From an uncultured Eubacteriales bacterium (GTDB taxonomy: Bacteria > Bacillota > Clostridia > HGM11514), in NCBI GenBank assembly GCA_902492655.1, contig CABUMF010000004.1, positions 17,990 to 81,989 on the forward strand: a stretch of 64,000 nucleotides of DNA. Direction: 5' to 3'. Shown in pieces: positions 33,372 to 40,965 of this stretch (positions are counted from its first letter, which is position 1; every line of letters begins with the position of its first letter). The notes below the pieces were generated by a model. It saw nothing but the letters and a program-made list of their open reading frames with translations. It was not told where the DNA came from and did not search any database. The translations under genes and the position numbers were made by a program.

Positions 33372-34454
33372 CTAATTGAATTTAACATCCGAGAGGTCAA
33401 TATCTTCCTCTTCTTCATCGAGAACTACGGTATCCTCCTCTTTTGCATCGTGCTTAAGTGCCACGAGAAGAAGCGCCGTTACAACCGTACCTACCGAAAG
33501 AGCAAGCATGAAGCCCCAAGGATTGATCATCGCCGGAACTATAAACATACCGCCTGACGGAACCATAGAACCTACATTCAAAAGCATGATAAGCGCTCCG
33601 CCGACTGCGGAACCGATTGAGCAGGATGCTATAACTCTTATGGGGTCAACAGCGGCAATCGGAATAACGCCTTCTGTAATCATACAGATACCCATAGGGA
33701 AAGCAACCTTAATGTTGTCGGTTTCGCTCTTTGTGTATCTTTTGCGTCTAATAAGCCAGGAAAGAGCAACGCCGAAGGGCGGAATCATGGAAGCGCAGAT
33801 TTTAACCGCTTCGGGGCCGTAAACGCCGTCCATTAAAAGCCCGTCCGCAAAGAGGGAAGCAACCTTGTTAACGGGACCGCCGAAATCAAACGCAGCCATT
33901 GCACCCATTACGGCACCGAAAACTCCCTTTGAACCGTCGCTCATGCTGAGAAGAAGGTTTGTTAGAGCTTCGGAAACCCAAGCGATAGGCCCGCCGATTA
34001 CAAAAAACATAATAAGTCCGATAACAACTGACGAAATGAGGGGAATTATCATCATAGGCATAAGTCCCTGAGCCCACTTGGGAACCTTAAGGTGATTTTT
34101 CAAAAATTCAACGAAATAACCTGCAAGGTAACCGCCGAGCATACCTCCGAGGAAACCTGCGCCCATATGCTGGGCAATCATACCCATTAATAGACCGGGT
34201 GCGATACCGGGACGGTCGGCAATCGAATATGCGATAGCCGCACCCATAACTCCGGGAAGAAGTCCCATACCGTAAACACCGAGTGTTACTGCCGCCTGCC
34301 AAACATTGTAGCTTTCCTTATAGTTTTCGATAGTAGACGGATTGCCTCCGAAAATATTTCCTATTGCTATAAGCAAACCGGATGCAACAACAAGCGGAAG
34401 CATAAATGAAATACCTGTAAGCGCGTGCTTTTTCAGTTGTAATTTCTTGAACAT
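33372..34454 (-). CDS. PTS fructose-family transporter, IIC subunit
   Basis: 360-residue membrane channel of the Fru PTS superfamily, about ten hydrophobic segments. The Gly-rich segments GVMGAAIAYSIADRPGIAPG and FDFGGPVNKVA are typical of IIC-Fru. The C-terminus is acidic (EEEEDIDLSDV). It stands alone as a IIC; B and A are separate genes directly upstream (24 bp to IIB). Confidence 0.92.
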   Translation of the reverse strand: MFKKLQLKKHALTGISFMLPLVVASGLLIAIGNIFGGNPSTIENYKESYNVWQAAVTLGVYGMGLLPGVMGAAIAYSIADRPGIAPGLLMGMIAQHMGAGFLGGMLGGYLAGYFVEFLKNHLKVPKWAQGLMPMMIIPLISSVVIGLIMFFVIGGPIAWVSEALTNLLLSMSDGSKGVFGAVMGAMAAFDFGGPVNKVASLFADGLLMDGVYGPEAVKICASMIPPFGVALSWLIRRKRYTKSETDNIKVAFPMGICMITEGVIPIAAVDPIRVIASCSIGSAVGGALIMLLNVGSMVPSGGMFIVPAMINPWGFMLALSVGTVVTALLLVALKHDAKEEDTVVLDEEEEDIDLSDVKFN

Positions 34455-34478
34455 TTTCTTTCCTCCTAAAATTTTAAC

Positions 34479-34790
34479 TTATTTTGAAATTTCTGCTTCA
34501 ATTTTGTTGATAAGAGCCTTTGGTGATTTAATTGCGATGTGTGTAGGAACTTCAACAATTCGTTTGCCTTTAAATCTGTCTTTTCCGCCGACCTTGATAT
34601 CTGCGGCAATGATAACAACATCCGCCGCAGCAATTTCGGCAGCCGTAAGCTCGTCCTCGGTGCCTATTGTGCCTTGGGTTTCGATTTTGATTTCATGTCC
34701 GAGCTCCTTGCCTGCGCTGCACAGCTTTTCCTTTGCAATGTAGGTGTGTGCAATACCTGATGTACAAGCCGCAATTCCAACAATTTTCAT
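34479..34790 (-). CDS. PTS fructose-family IIB subunit
   Basis: 103 residues. The phosphocysteine is Cys9 in ACTSGIAHT; most relatives have CPTGIAHT, so Pro-Thr is replaced by Thr-Ser here. It passes phosphate from IIA to the sugar bound by IIC. It lies 15 bp after IIA. Confidence 0.92.
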   Translation of the reverse strand: MKIVGIAACTSGIAHTYIAKEKLCSAGKELGHEIKIETQGTIGTEDELTAAEIAAADVVIIAADIKVGGKDRFKGKRIVEVPTHIAIKSPKALINKIEAEISK

Positions 34791-34805
34791 AAGCTTTCCT
34801 CCTTC

Positions 34806-35255
34806 TTATTTTGAAAAGATGCTTATAATTTCGTCTGCATCTTTTGCATTCAACAGCTTTTTGCAGTTTTCCTCCGAAGCAAGCTTTCTTGCCATCTCCG
34901 AAAGAAGTTTTACATGAACACCCGTCTTGTCATTGTCGTTTACCGCAAGGAGTACAACAAATTCAACCGGTGCATCGTCAACACTTTTCCATTCAACGGG
35001 GCTTGAAAGACGGCCTACCGCAACAGTGGTTTCCGAAACATTTGTCGACTTACCGTGGGGAATTGCAATTCCGTTTCCTATGCCCGTAGTGGAAACAGCC
35101 TCACGGTCCAAAACATCCTTCAAAAATTCGTCACGGTTCTTTATATTGCCGCTTGCGCAAAGGACATCAACCAAAGCGGAAAGAGCCTCCTCCTTGGTTT
35201 TTGCATCAAGCTTTGTAACGATGTTTTCTTTTTTCAATACTTCAGATACATTCAT
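34806..35255 (-). CDS. PTS fructose-family IIA subunit
   Basis: 149 residues, mannitol/fructose-type IIA fold. The phosphohistidine is His67 in GIAIPHGKS. It overlaps the stop of ptsI by 4 nt (ATGA), with AGGAGAGG as SD. Confidence 0.93.
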   Translation of the reverse strand: MNVSEVLKKENIVTKLDAKTKEEALSALVDVLCASGNIKNRDEFLKDVLDREAVSTTGIGNGIAIPHGKSTNVSETTVAVGRLSSPVEWKSVDDAPVEFVVLLAVNDNDKTGVHVKLLSEMARKLASEENCKKLLNAKDADEIISIFSK

Positions 35256-36886
35256 AATTCAACCTCTCCTTTAAGTACCGCCTTTGCGGTTTTCTCGGCA
35301 TCGCAAACATTAATTGAGCCGAGCTTATGTTTTATTCTTTTTACCAGCGGAAACGGAACACTGAATTTTCTCAGTCCGAGTCCCAAAAGCAGCTCTGTAA
35401 AATCGGTATTTGCCGCCAGATCTCCGCAAACGCTGACTTCAATACCGGCGTTATTTGCGCTTTTTATAATGTGTGCAAGAAGCCGTATTACAGCACCGTG
35501 CCGAGGGTTATAAAGATGCTCAACCTCACCGTTTCCCCTGTCAGCCGCCATTGTGTACTGCACAAGGTCATTTGTTCCGATGCTGAAAAAATCTGCGTGC
35601 TTTGCAAAAACATCCGCCATAACTGCGCTTGCGGGGGTTTCAATCATTATACCGAGGGATACATCCTTGCAGAAATCTGTGTTTTCATTTGCAAGCTCCG
35701 ATGTAAGATTTGAAATAATCTCTTTTGTTCTTGTTATTTCGTTGATGTCAGAAACCATAGGGAGCATAATTTTTATCCTTTTCCCTGCCCCTCCGATAAG
35801 CAATGCCTTAAGCTGTTCTTTGAAAATTTCCTCATTGGACAGGCAAAGTCTTATTCCTCTGTTTCCAAGGAAAGGATTCTCCTCATCCTTCGTACCCATA
35901 TATGAAAGCTTTTTGTCTCCGCCCACATCAATGGTTCTGACAATCACATCCTCGCACTTATCAAAAACCTCTTTATATGCCCTTGTTTGCTCCTCTACCG
36001 TCGGTTTTCTTACAGAAGATGAATATAAAAACTCGGTTCTGAAAAGCCCTATTCCGTCAAATTTTTCGTCTTCGGTGCCGTATAAATCAGAAGGATTCCC
36101 TATATTTATGCAAAGCTTTATTCTCACGCCGTCCGCTGTAACGGCATCCGCTCCTTTAAGCTCATCAAGCCTTGAAAGGAAGCTTTGCTCATCTATAAGC
36201 TTATCCTCATACATTTTTGCGGTTTCATCATCGGGGGAAACAATAAGCCTTCCCTCATATCCGTCTATAAAAGCGTCCTTTAGGCTGTCATCCTTAGATA
36301 AAATCTCACATCCCACAACCGCCGGAATACCCAGGGATTTTGCCAAAATAGCTGTGTGAGAGGTAACTCCGCCTGTTTCGCAAACAAGCCCTAAAAGGCG
36401 ATCCTTGGGAAAATTCATGGTGTCAACCGGGGTGAGCTCATGAGATACGATTATAAATTTTTCGTCACCCTCGGGAAGTGCAAAATCTCCGCCTCCCAAA
36501 AGCTCCTCACAAAGGAGCTTGCCGATATATCTTATATCATCAGCTCTTCTTTTCATGTATTCGTTTTTGTTTGCCGCCAGCACCGCCGCCGCACTTTCCG
36601 TAACATCCCTGATCGCTTTTTCCTCGTCCTCGCCGCCTTCCACAGCCGCCATAATAGGATCTTTTAGCATGGAGTCTGACAAAAGCATTTCATACGCTTC
36701 AAATATTTTTGCTTCGTCCTCGCCGACATCGCATTTTGCCTTTTCCTTAAGACTGCTAACCTTAAGGAGTGCCTTTTCAAAAGCTTCGCCGATAGATATT
36801 TTGTCTCCGCCGGTCTTTTTTTCGTAGTATAGCACCTTTGCGCCCGCTATGCCGTCCGAAGCACCTATGCCTTTATATATTTTCAT
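35252..36886 (-). CDS. ptsI: PTS enzyme I (phosphoenolpyruvate-protein phosphotransferase)
   Basis: Transfers phosphate from PEP to HPr; 544 residues, slightly shorter than the usual 570. The phosphohistidine is in GGVTSHTAILAKSLGIPAVVG. The PEP-binding TIM barrel shows LFRTEFLY, NPFLGNRGIRL, MLPMV, GIMIETPA, FFSIGTNDLVQYTMA and the Cys in VCGDLA. It lies 4 bp downstream of HPr. Its presence in a sugar-specific operon means that either this is the only EI of the cell or the operon has a dedicated one. Confidence 0.95.
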   Translation of the reverse strand: MKIYKGIGASDGIAGAKVLYYEKKTGGDKISIGEAFEKALLKVSSLKEKAKCDVGEDEAKIFEAYEMLLSDSMLKDPIMAAVEGGEDEEKAIRDVTESAAAVLAANKNEYMKRRADDIRYIGKLLCEELLGGGDFALPEGDEKFIIVSHELTPVDTMNFPKDRLLGLVCETGGVTSHTAILAKSLGIPAVVGCEILSKDDSLKDAFIDGYEGRLIVSPDDETAKMYEDKLIDEQSFLSRLDELKGADAVTADGVRIKLCINIGNPSDLYGTEDEKFDGIGLFRTEFLYSSSVRKPTVEEQTRAYKEVFDKCEDVIVRTIDVGGDKKLSYMGTKDEENPFLGNRGIRLCLSNEEIFKEQLKALLIGGAGKRIKIMLPMVSDINEITRTKEIISNLTSELANENTDFCKDVSLGIMIETPASAVMADVFAKHADFFSIGTNDLVQYTMAADRGNGEVEHLYNPRHGAVIRLLAHIIKSANNAGIEVSVCGDLAANTDFTELLLGLGLRKFSVPFPLVKRIKHKLGSINVCDAEKTAKAVLKGEVEL

Positions 36887-36890
36887 AAAA

Positions 36891-37145
36891 TCACTCCGAA
36901 TCCAATGTTTTTATGAGTGCATCAATGGCCTCTTTTTCGTCCTCGCCTTCAGCGCAAAGCTCGATCGTGTCGCCCTTGACCGCACCGACGCAAAGAACCA
37001 TCAAAATGCTTTTGGCTTCAAATTCTTCACCGTCTTTGATAATGGAAATCTTGCTTTTGAAGCTTCCGGCAGTCTTGCAAAAATCGGTTGCCGGACGGGC
37101 ATGCAAGCCCTCCTCGTTTTTAATAGTGTAGCTTACCTTAATCAT
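36891..37145 (-). CDS. ptsH: Phosphocarrier protein HPr
   Basis: 84 residues from the ATG at 37145 (GGAGG SD); a frame from 37172 has no SD. The active-site His15 (EGLHARPA) and the regulatory Ser46 (AKSIL) are at the canonical positions, so both PEP-dependent transfer and HprK/CcpA-type regulation are possible. First gene of the PTS operon. No clear promoter was found in 37146-37332, and no cre-like site was recognised. Confidence 0.95.
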   Translation of the reverse strand: MIKVSYTIKNEEGLHARPATDFCKTAGSFKSKISIIKDGEEFEAKSILMVLCVGAVKGDTIELCAEGEDEKEAIDALIKTLDSE

Positions 37146-37332
37146 TTTTCCTCCAATCCTAAGCTTTACCACTGCTTTATGAATTTATATATTTCTTTTG
37201 AATTATCAAGTTTTCTTAGCTTATCGCATTCTTCTTTATACTCTCAAAACAATAAAATACTGCCGAAAACAAAAAATCAAGCTCTTTTAGATTATTATTG
37301 TACATATAAAATTTAATATACAAAAATTTCAC

Positions 37333-37361
37333 AAAAAAAGAAGAGTTCGTTAAACTCTTCT
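37333..37361 (-). terminator. Intrinsic terminator of the sigma-like gene
   Basis: Minus strand stem AGAAGAGTT/AACTCTTCT with a 5-nt loop, followed by seven T. It isolates the PTS operon from transcription of the gene upstream. Confidence 0.92.
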
Positions 37362-37373
37362 CAAATTAAGTTA

Positions 37374-37781
37374 TTAAAGCTTCGCATAATTCTCCAAAGC
37401 ACGCTTGTGGAGTTTGCAAAACCAGGTGTATTCGTAACAAATTTCCATGCTGAGTGCAATCAGAGAACGACCTCTTAAATACTTCTCATACAAAATCTTT
37501 CTGTCAAGCTCCGAAAGCATAAGGAGCTTTCTGTCAATGGTTTTTCTGACTTCCTCAATTTTTGCCGCCGTATAATACTCGGATTTTTGAAGCTCGATTT
37601 CTCTAACTTCGGCTTCTCTTATTCTTTGCAGCAATGCTTTTGACCTTCCGGTATCACCTGCCCTGAACCTCATCATGCCCAAATTCAGGTGATTGTTGAC
37701 ATTTCTTGCATGCAATTTTGCCAATTTTTCTGACAACACACGATAGGTCATCAGTTCCGATTTCGCTTCTTTGACCGTCAT
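37374..37781 (-). CDS. Small protein with sigma-70 region 4-like C-terminus (DUF1492-like)
   Basis: 135 residues. The N-terminal two thirds are basic and helical (possible coiled coil). The C-terminus (about 85-135) reads like a sigma region 4/HTH: LSELDRKILYEKYLRGRSL followed by a second helix ending LHKRALENYAKL. Similar proteins are phage-associated late-gene regulators (ArpU/DUF1492 type), but no phage genes surround this one. ATG at 37781 fits the SD at AAAGGG. It has its own promoter and terminator. Confidence 0.6.
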   Translation of the reverse strand: MTVKEAKSELMTYRVLSEKLAKLHARNVNNHLNLGMMRFRAGDTGRSKALLQRIREAEVREIELQKSEYYTAAKIEEVRKTIDRKLLMLSELDRKILYEKYLRGRSLIALSMEICYEYTWFCKLHKRALENYAKL

Positions 37782-37834
37782 TCGTAACATCCCTTTCTTG
37801 TATTCATTATAAGTTTATGCATTCATTGCTTATT

Positions 37835-37863
37835 ATGGTATCACAAATTTTTCCAGTAGTCAA
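37835..37863 (-). promoter_or_regulatory. Sigma-A promoter of the sigma-like gene
   Basis: Minus strand TTGACT (37863-37858), 17-bp spacer, TACCAT (37840-37835). The -10 is imperfect. Confidence 0.55.
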
Positions 37864-37895
37864 TAGGTTTATTTAAACAACGCAATTTTTTTCGG

Positions 37896-37924
37896 TTGAC
37901 TTGAATAAGTTTTTGTATTATAAT
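37896..37924 (+). promoter_or_regulatory. Sigma-A promoter of rarA
   Basis: TTGACT (37896-37901), 17-bp spacer, TATAAT (37919-37924). Very short leader to the start. Confidence 0.88.
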
Positions 37925-37941
37925 GAAATCAGGTGATAAAT

Positions 37942-39204
37942 ATGGACAATAAAATGCGTCCCTTGGCTGACAGAATGAGGCCTACCGAGCTTTCTGAGAT
38001 TGTCGGTCAAAAGCACATACTCGGCGAAGGAAAAATACTTAACAGAATCGCAAAGAGCAAAAATATACCGAATATGATTTTTTACGGCCCTGCGGGCACC
38101 GGAAAAACGACCGTAGCCAACATCATGGCAAGGATTTCGGACAAAAAATTCTACAAGCTTAACGCAACGAATGCCTCGGTTTCGGATATAAAATCCATTG
38201 TGTCGGACATCGGGAGTTTTGACGCTCAGGGCGGTATTCTTTTGTATCTTGACGAAATTCAGAACTTTAACAAAAAGCAACAGCAATCCCTTCTTGAATT
38301 CGTTGAAAACGGTGATATAACACTGATTTCAAGCACCACCGAAAATCCGTACTTTTATGTTTTCGGAGCAATACTCAGCAGATGCAGTATATTTGAATTC
38401 AAAAGAGTTGAGCCGGAGGATATTGAAGAAGCCGTTTACCGCGCCGTTGATGTCCTGAGAGGCGACTATCCCGAAAAGGATATTTCAATACAAAAGGATG
38501 CGGCTGTTCATATTTCCAACTCTTGCGGAGGCGATGTGCGCCGCGCAATTACTTCGGTTGAACTTAGCGTACTCAGTCTTCTGTCTGAGGACAAAATTGA
38601 TATAAGCCTTGAAACAGCCGTTGAGGCAACAGGCAAAAAAGCACTTAATTATGACCGTGACGGCGACAACCATTACGATATATTAAGTGCTTTGCAAAAA
38701 TCCGTAAGAGGAAGTGACATTAATGCGGCGCTTCACTATGCCGCAAGGCTTATAGAAGCAGGCGATTTGCAATCCCTTTGCAGAAGAATTATGGTTATGG
38801 CGTCAGAGGATGTGGGACTTGCGTATCCTCAGGCTGTGAGCATAACAAAATCCTGCATTGATGCCGCACTCATGCTGGGGCTTCCCGAAGCTCGCCTCCC
38901 CATTGCCGAGGCTGTAATAATGCTTGCAGGCGCACCAAAGTCAAATTCCGTTATCTGTGCTATCGACAATGCCATAGCGGCTCTTCCGATGGGAGGGGCA
39001 ATCCCCGACCATCTACGTGATTCTCACTACGGCGGTGCAAAAAAGCTCGGGCACGGACAGACCTATAAGTATCCCCATGACTACCCTAACAACTATGTAG
39101 AACAGCAGTATCTCCCCGACAGCATAAAAGATGTAAAGTTTTATACTCCGGGAAACAACAAATTTGAACAAGGCATTAAAGAATATTGGGACAAAATAAA
39201 ATAA
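37942..39204 (+). CDS. rarA: Replication-associated recombination protein A (AAA+ ATPase)
   Basis: 420-residue RarA/MgsA/WRNIP1 family protein acting at stalled replication forks. The N-terminus has RMRPTELSEIVGQKH, then Walker A GPAGTGKTT, Walker B LYLDEIQ, sensor 1 SSTTENP, the Arg-finger region ILSRC, and sensor 2 GGDVRRAI. The C-terminal tetramerisation domain includes ASEDVGLAYPQA and HYGGAKKLGHG. The ATG at 37942 is chosen; the GTG at 37933 lies within the AGGTGA SD. Confidence 0.94.
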   Translation: MDNKMRPLADRMRPTELSEIVGQKHILGEGKILNRIAKSKNIPNMIFYGPAGTGKTTVANIMARISDKKFYKLNATNASVSDIKSIVSDIGSFDAQGGILLYLDEIQNFNKKQQQSLLEFVENGDITLISSTTENPYFYVFGAILSRCSIFEFKRVEPEDIEEAVYRAVDVLRGDYPEKDISIQKDAAVHISNSCGGDVRRAITSVELSVLSLLSEDKIDISLETAVEATGKKALNYDRDGDNHYDILSALQKSVRGSDINAALHYAARLIEAGDLQSLCRRIMVMASEDVGLAYPQAVSITKSCIDAALMLGLPEARLPIAEAVIMLAGAPKSNSVICAIDNAIAALPMGGAIPDHLRDSHYGGAKKLGHGQTYKYPHDYPNNYVEQQYLPDSIKDVKFYTPGNNKFEQGIKEYWDKIK

Positions 39205-39235
39205 AGGCAGCTAATTAAGCCGCCTTTATTCTATT
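39200..39235. terminator. Bidirectional intrinsic terminator
   Basis: 12-bp stem AATAAAGGCAGC/GCCGCCTTTATT with one mismatch, overlapping the rarA stop and reaching the stop of the convergent SpoIIQ-like gene. Confidence 0.78.
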
Positions 39236-39905
39236 TTGTAAGCTCGTCATTGGGGTTAACATATTCTCCGTCATATTTCATTTCAAAATGGATATGTCCG
39301 TCCTCTTCAATCTCAGCTTTTGCCGTGCTTCCGGCATAGCCTACAAGCTCACCTTCCGAAACCGTCTGCCCCGGTGCAACGGTTATATCTCCTTCAAGGT
39401 TTGAATATATGGTTTCACATCCTCCGGTATGCCCGATTACAACCGTATAGCCGTACAGAGAATCAAAATATACATCCTTGACAACCCCTGCCGCCGATGC
39501 CTTAACTTCCTCGCCTTCAGCCGCCGCAAGGTCAATTCCCGTGTGCGCACGCCAATCGTCAAGCGTTTTTGAATAGCTCGGTTTTTCGGAGTAATCCTTT
39601 GTAATCGTTCCCGGAACAGGATAGATGTACTTTTCCGGTTTTGACGGAACAAAAACGTCCTCAGTCGGCTCCTCCGCAGGAGCTTCTTCGGGTACTTCGG
39701 TTATATCGGGTTGCGTTTCTTCCGTTTTTTCCTCTATGCTCGAAAGCTTAGGTACTTTGATTTTAGGCTGCTCCGTAACAAGACTTTCGGAAACCTCGTC
39801 CTTTAAATCACTGCGCTGCCCCGAAAATCCGAGCCCCACAAAAAATACAATTGCAAAGCAGGCAATAACGCCTATAAAAAATTTAAGCTTGTTATTCTTA
39901 TCCAT
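39231..39905 (-). CDS. M23 (LytM) family protein, SpoIIQ candidate
   Basis: 224 residues: one N-terminal membrane helix (about 8-28), an acidic Pro/Glu linker, and a C-terminal LytM domain (about 95-220). The metal ligands look complete: His121 and Asp125 (HTGID) and His206 in HIHFEM. This is the SpoIIQ architecture; clostridial SpoIIQ keeps the zinc site that B. subtilis lost. A SpoIIIAH partner is encoded at 19457-20008. Other cell-wall peptidases share the domain, so SpoIIQ is probable but unproven. The ATG at 39905 has GGAGGTG. Confidence 0.78.
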   Translation of the reverse strand: MDKNNKLKFFIGVIACFAIVFFVGLGFSGQRSDLKDEVSESLVTEQPKIKVPKLSSIEEKTEETQPDITEVPEEAPAEEPTEDVFVPSKPEKYIYPVPGTITKDYSEKPSYSKTLDDWRAHTGIDLAAAEGEEVKASAAGVVKDVYFDSLYGYTVVIGHTGGCETIYSNLEGDITVAPGQTVSEGELVGYAGSTAKAEIEEDGHIHFEMKYDGEYVNPNDELTK

Positions 39906-39987
39906 AAATAACACCTCCAAAGCTATTATTTACCGAAAGCAAAGATTTTTATACAGCTAAAATTTCTTGATATTTTTGAAAAAACAC

Positions 39988-40016
39988 TTGATTTTTTAAT
40001 CATAATGTAGTATAAT
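39988..40016 (+). promoter_or_regulatory. Sigma-A promoter of tRNA-Leu
   Basis: TTGATT (39988-39993), 17-bp spacer, TATAAT (40011-40016), 19 bp before the tRNA. Confidence 0.82.
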
Positions 40017-40035
40017 ATTTGTTGCGGTTTGATAT

Positions 40036-40119
40036 GCAGGTATGGCGGAATTGGCAGACGCGCATGGTTCAGGTCCATGTGAAAGCAATTTCATGCAGGT
40101 TCAAGTCCTGTTACCTGCA
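40036..40119 (+). tRNA. tRNA-Leu (anticodon CAG)
   Basis: 84 nt. Acceptor arm GCAGGTA/TACCTGC with discriminator A, anticodon loop TTCAGGT giving CAG, a long variable arm (class II tRNA) around GTGAAAGCAATTTCAT, and T arm CAGGTTCAAGTCCTG. The 3' CCA is not encoded (the next bases are CTG), so CCA must be added; cca and rnz lie at 44668-46741. Confidence 0.96.
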
Positions 40120-40125
40120 CTGCAA

Positions 40126-40161
40126 AATGGTCTTAACAATTAGTTAAGGCCATTGTTTTTT
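40126..40161 (+). terminator. Intrinsic terminator of tRNA-Leu
   Basis: 12-bp stem AATGGTCTTAAC/GTTAAGGCCATT with one G-U pair, then GTTTTTT. Confidence 0.9.
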
Positions 40162-40181
40162 ACATAAGCCGGGAGGAAATT

Positions 40182-40907
40182 ATGATAGGATTGGGAACAA
40201 TTATAAACAGTGTAAGCATAATAATCGGAGGTTTGGCAGGCACATTTGCCGGAAAGCTTTTTCGGGAAAAGGAGCAGGATGCTTTAACCAAGACCTGCGG
40301 AATAAGCGTTCTTTTTATAGCAATAGCGGGTGCAATGCAGGGAATGCTTAAAATAGAAGGAAATTCCGTTTTTTCGCAAAAGTCCATGCTTGTCGTACTG
40401 TGCCTTACATTAGGAACCGTCATAGGTGAGCTGATTGGAATTGAAAAAGGATTTGAAGTATTTGGCGAATGGCTTAAAAAGAAAACCGGAAACAGCGGCG
40501 ATGCAGAATTTGTAAATGCCTTTGTCACGGCATCGCTGACCGTATGCATAGGTGCAATGGCTATCGTAGGCGCAATACAGGACGGATTATCAGGTGATTA
40601 TTCCACTCTTGCGGTAAAATCCGTTCTTGACTTTATAATTATCGTGGTGATGACATCATCAATGGGAAAGGGCTGCATATTCTCGGCAATTCCTGTATTT
40701 GTGTTTGAAGGAGCAATCACGCTCCTTGCAAAATTCGTTTCACCCGTGATGACATTCCTTGCGACTGCTTACCTTTCTCTTATCGGCTCAATACTGATTT
40801 TCTGCGTGGGCGTCAACTTGATTTGGGGCAAAAAAATCCGAGTGGCAAATATGCTTCCCGGGGTTTTGCTTGCGATATTGGCTGCATACCTGCCCTTCGG
40901 ATTCTGA
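40182..40907 (+). CDS. DUF554-family membrane protein
   Basis: 241 residues, about seven hydrophobic helices, cytoplasmic membrane. The start MIGLGTIINSVSIIIGGLAG and the motif CIGAMAIVGAIQDGL are characteristic of DUF554 (YdfK/YqgA-like) proteins, suspected but unproven transporters. The SD is GGGAGG. No separate promoter is visible; it lies between two terminators, so low read-through or an unseen promoter must serve it. Confidence 0.85.
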   Translation: MIGLGTIINSVSIIIGGLAGTFAGKLFREKEQDALTKTCGISVLFIAIAGAMQGMLKIEGNSVFSQKSMLVVLCLTLGTVIGELIGIEKGFEVFGEWLKKKTGNSGDAEFVNAFVTASLTVCIGAMAIVGAIQDGLSGDYSTLAVKSVLDFIIIVVMTSSMGKGCIFSAIPVFVFEGAITLLAKFVSPVMTFLATAYLSLIGSILIFCVGVNLIWGKKIRVANMLPGVLLAILAAYLPFGF

Positions 40908-40921
40908 TTATATAAAATATC

Positions 40922-40959
40922 GGCGACGGTAAATTTCGCTTTACCGCCGCCTGTTTTTT
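40922..40959. terminator. Intrinsic terminator between convergent genes
   Basis: 12-bp stem GGCGACGGTAAA/TTTACCGCCGCC with one mismatch, followed by T7 on the plus strand. Confidence 0.85.
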
Positions 40960-40965
40960 TGCTTG

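Noticed and set aside
35553..36359. 268-codon open frame antisense to ptsI
   Set aside because: Same reason: low-complexity Ser/Leu/Ile product opposite a clear enzyme I.
37146..37332. Promoter or cre site for the PTS operon
   Set aside because: The region is AT-rich and offers several poor matches with wrong spacing; none can be preferred.
39906..39960. SigF-type promoter before the SpoIIQ-like gene
   Set aside because: GTATA-15-GG is present but the -10 positions after GG do not fit well; too weak to list as a feature.
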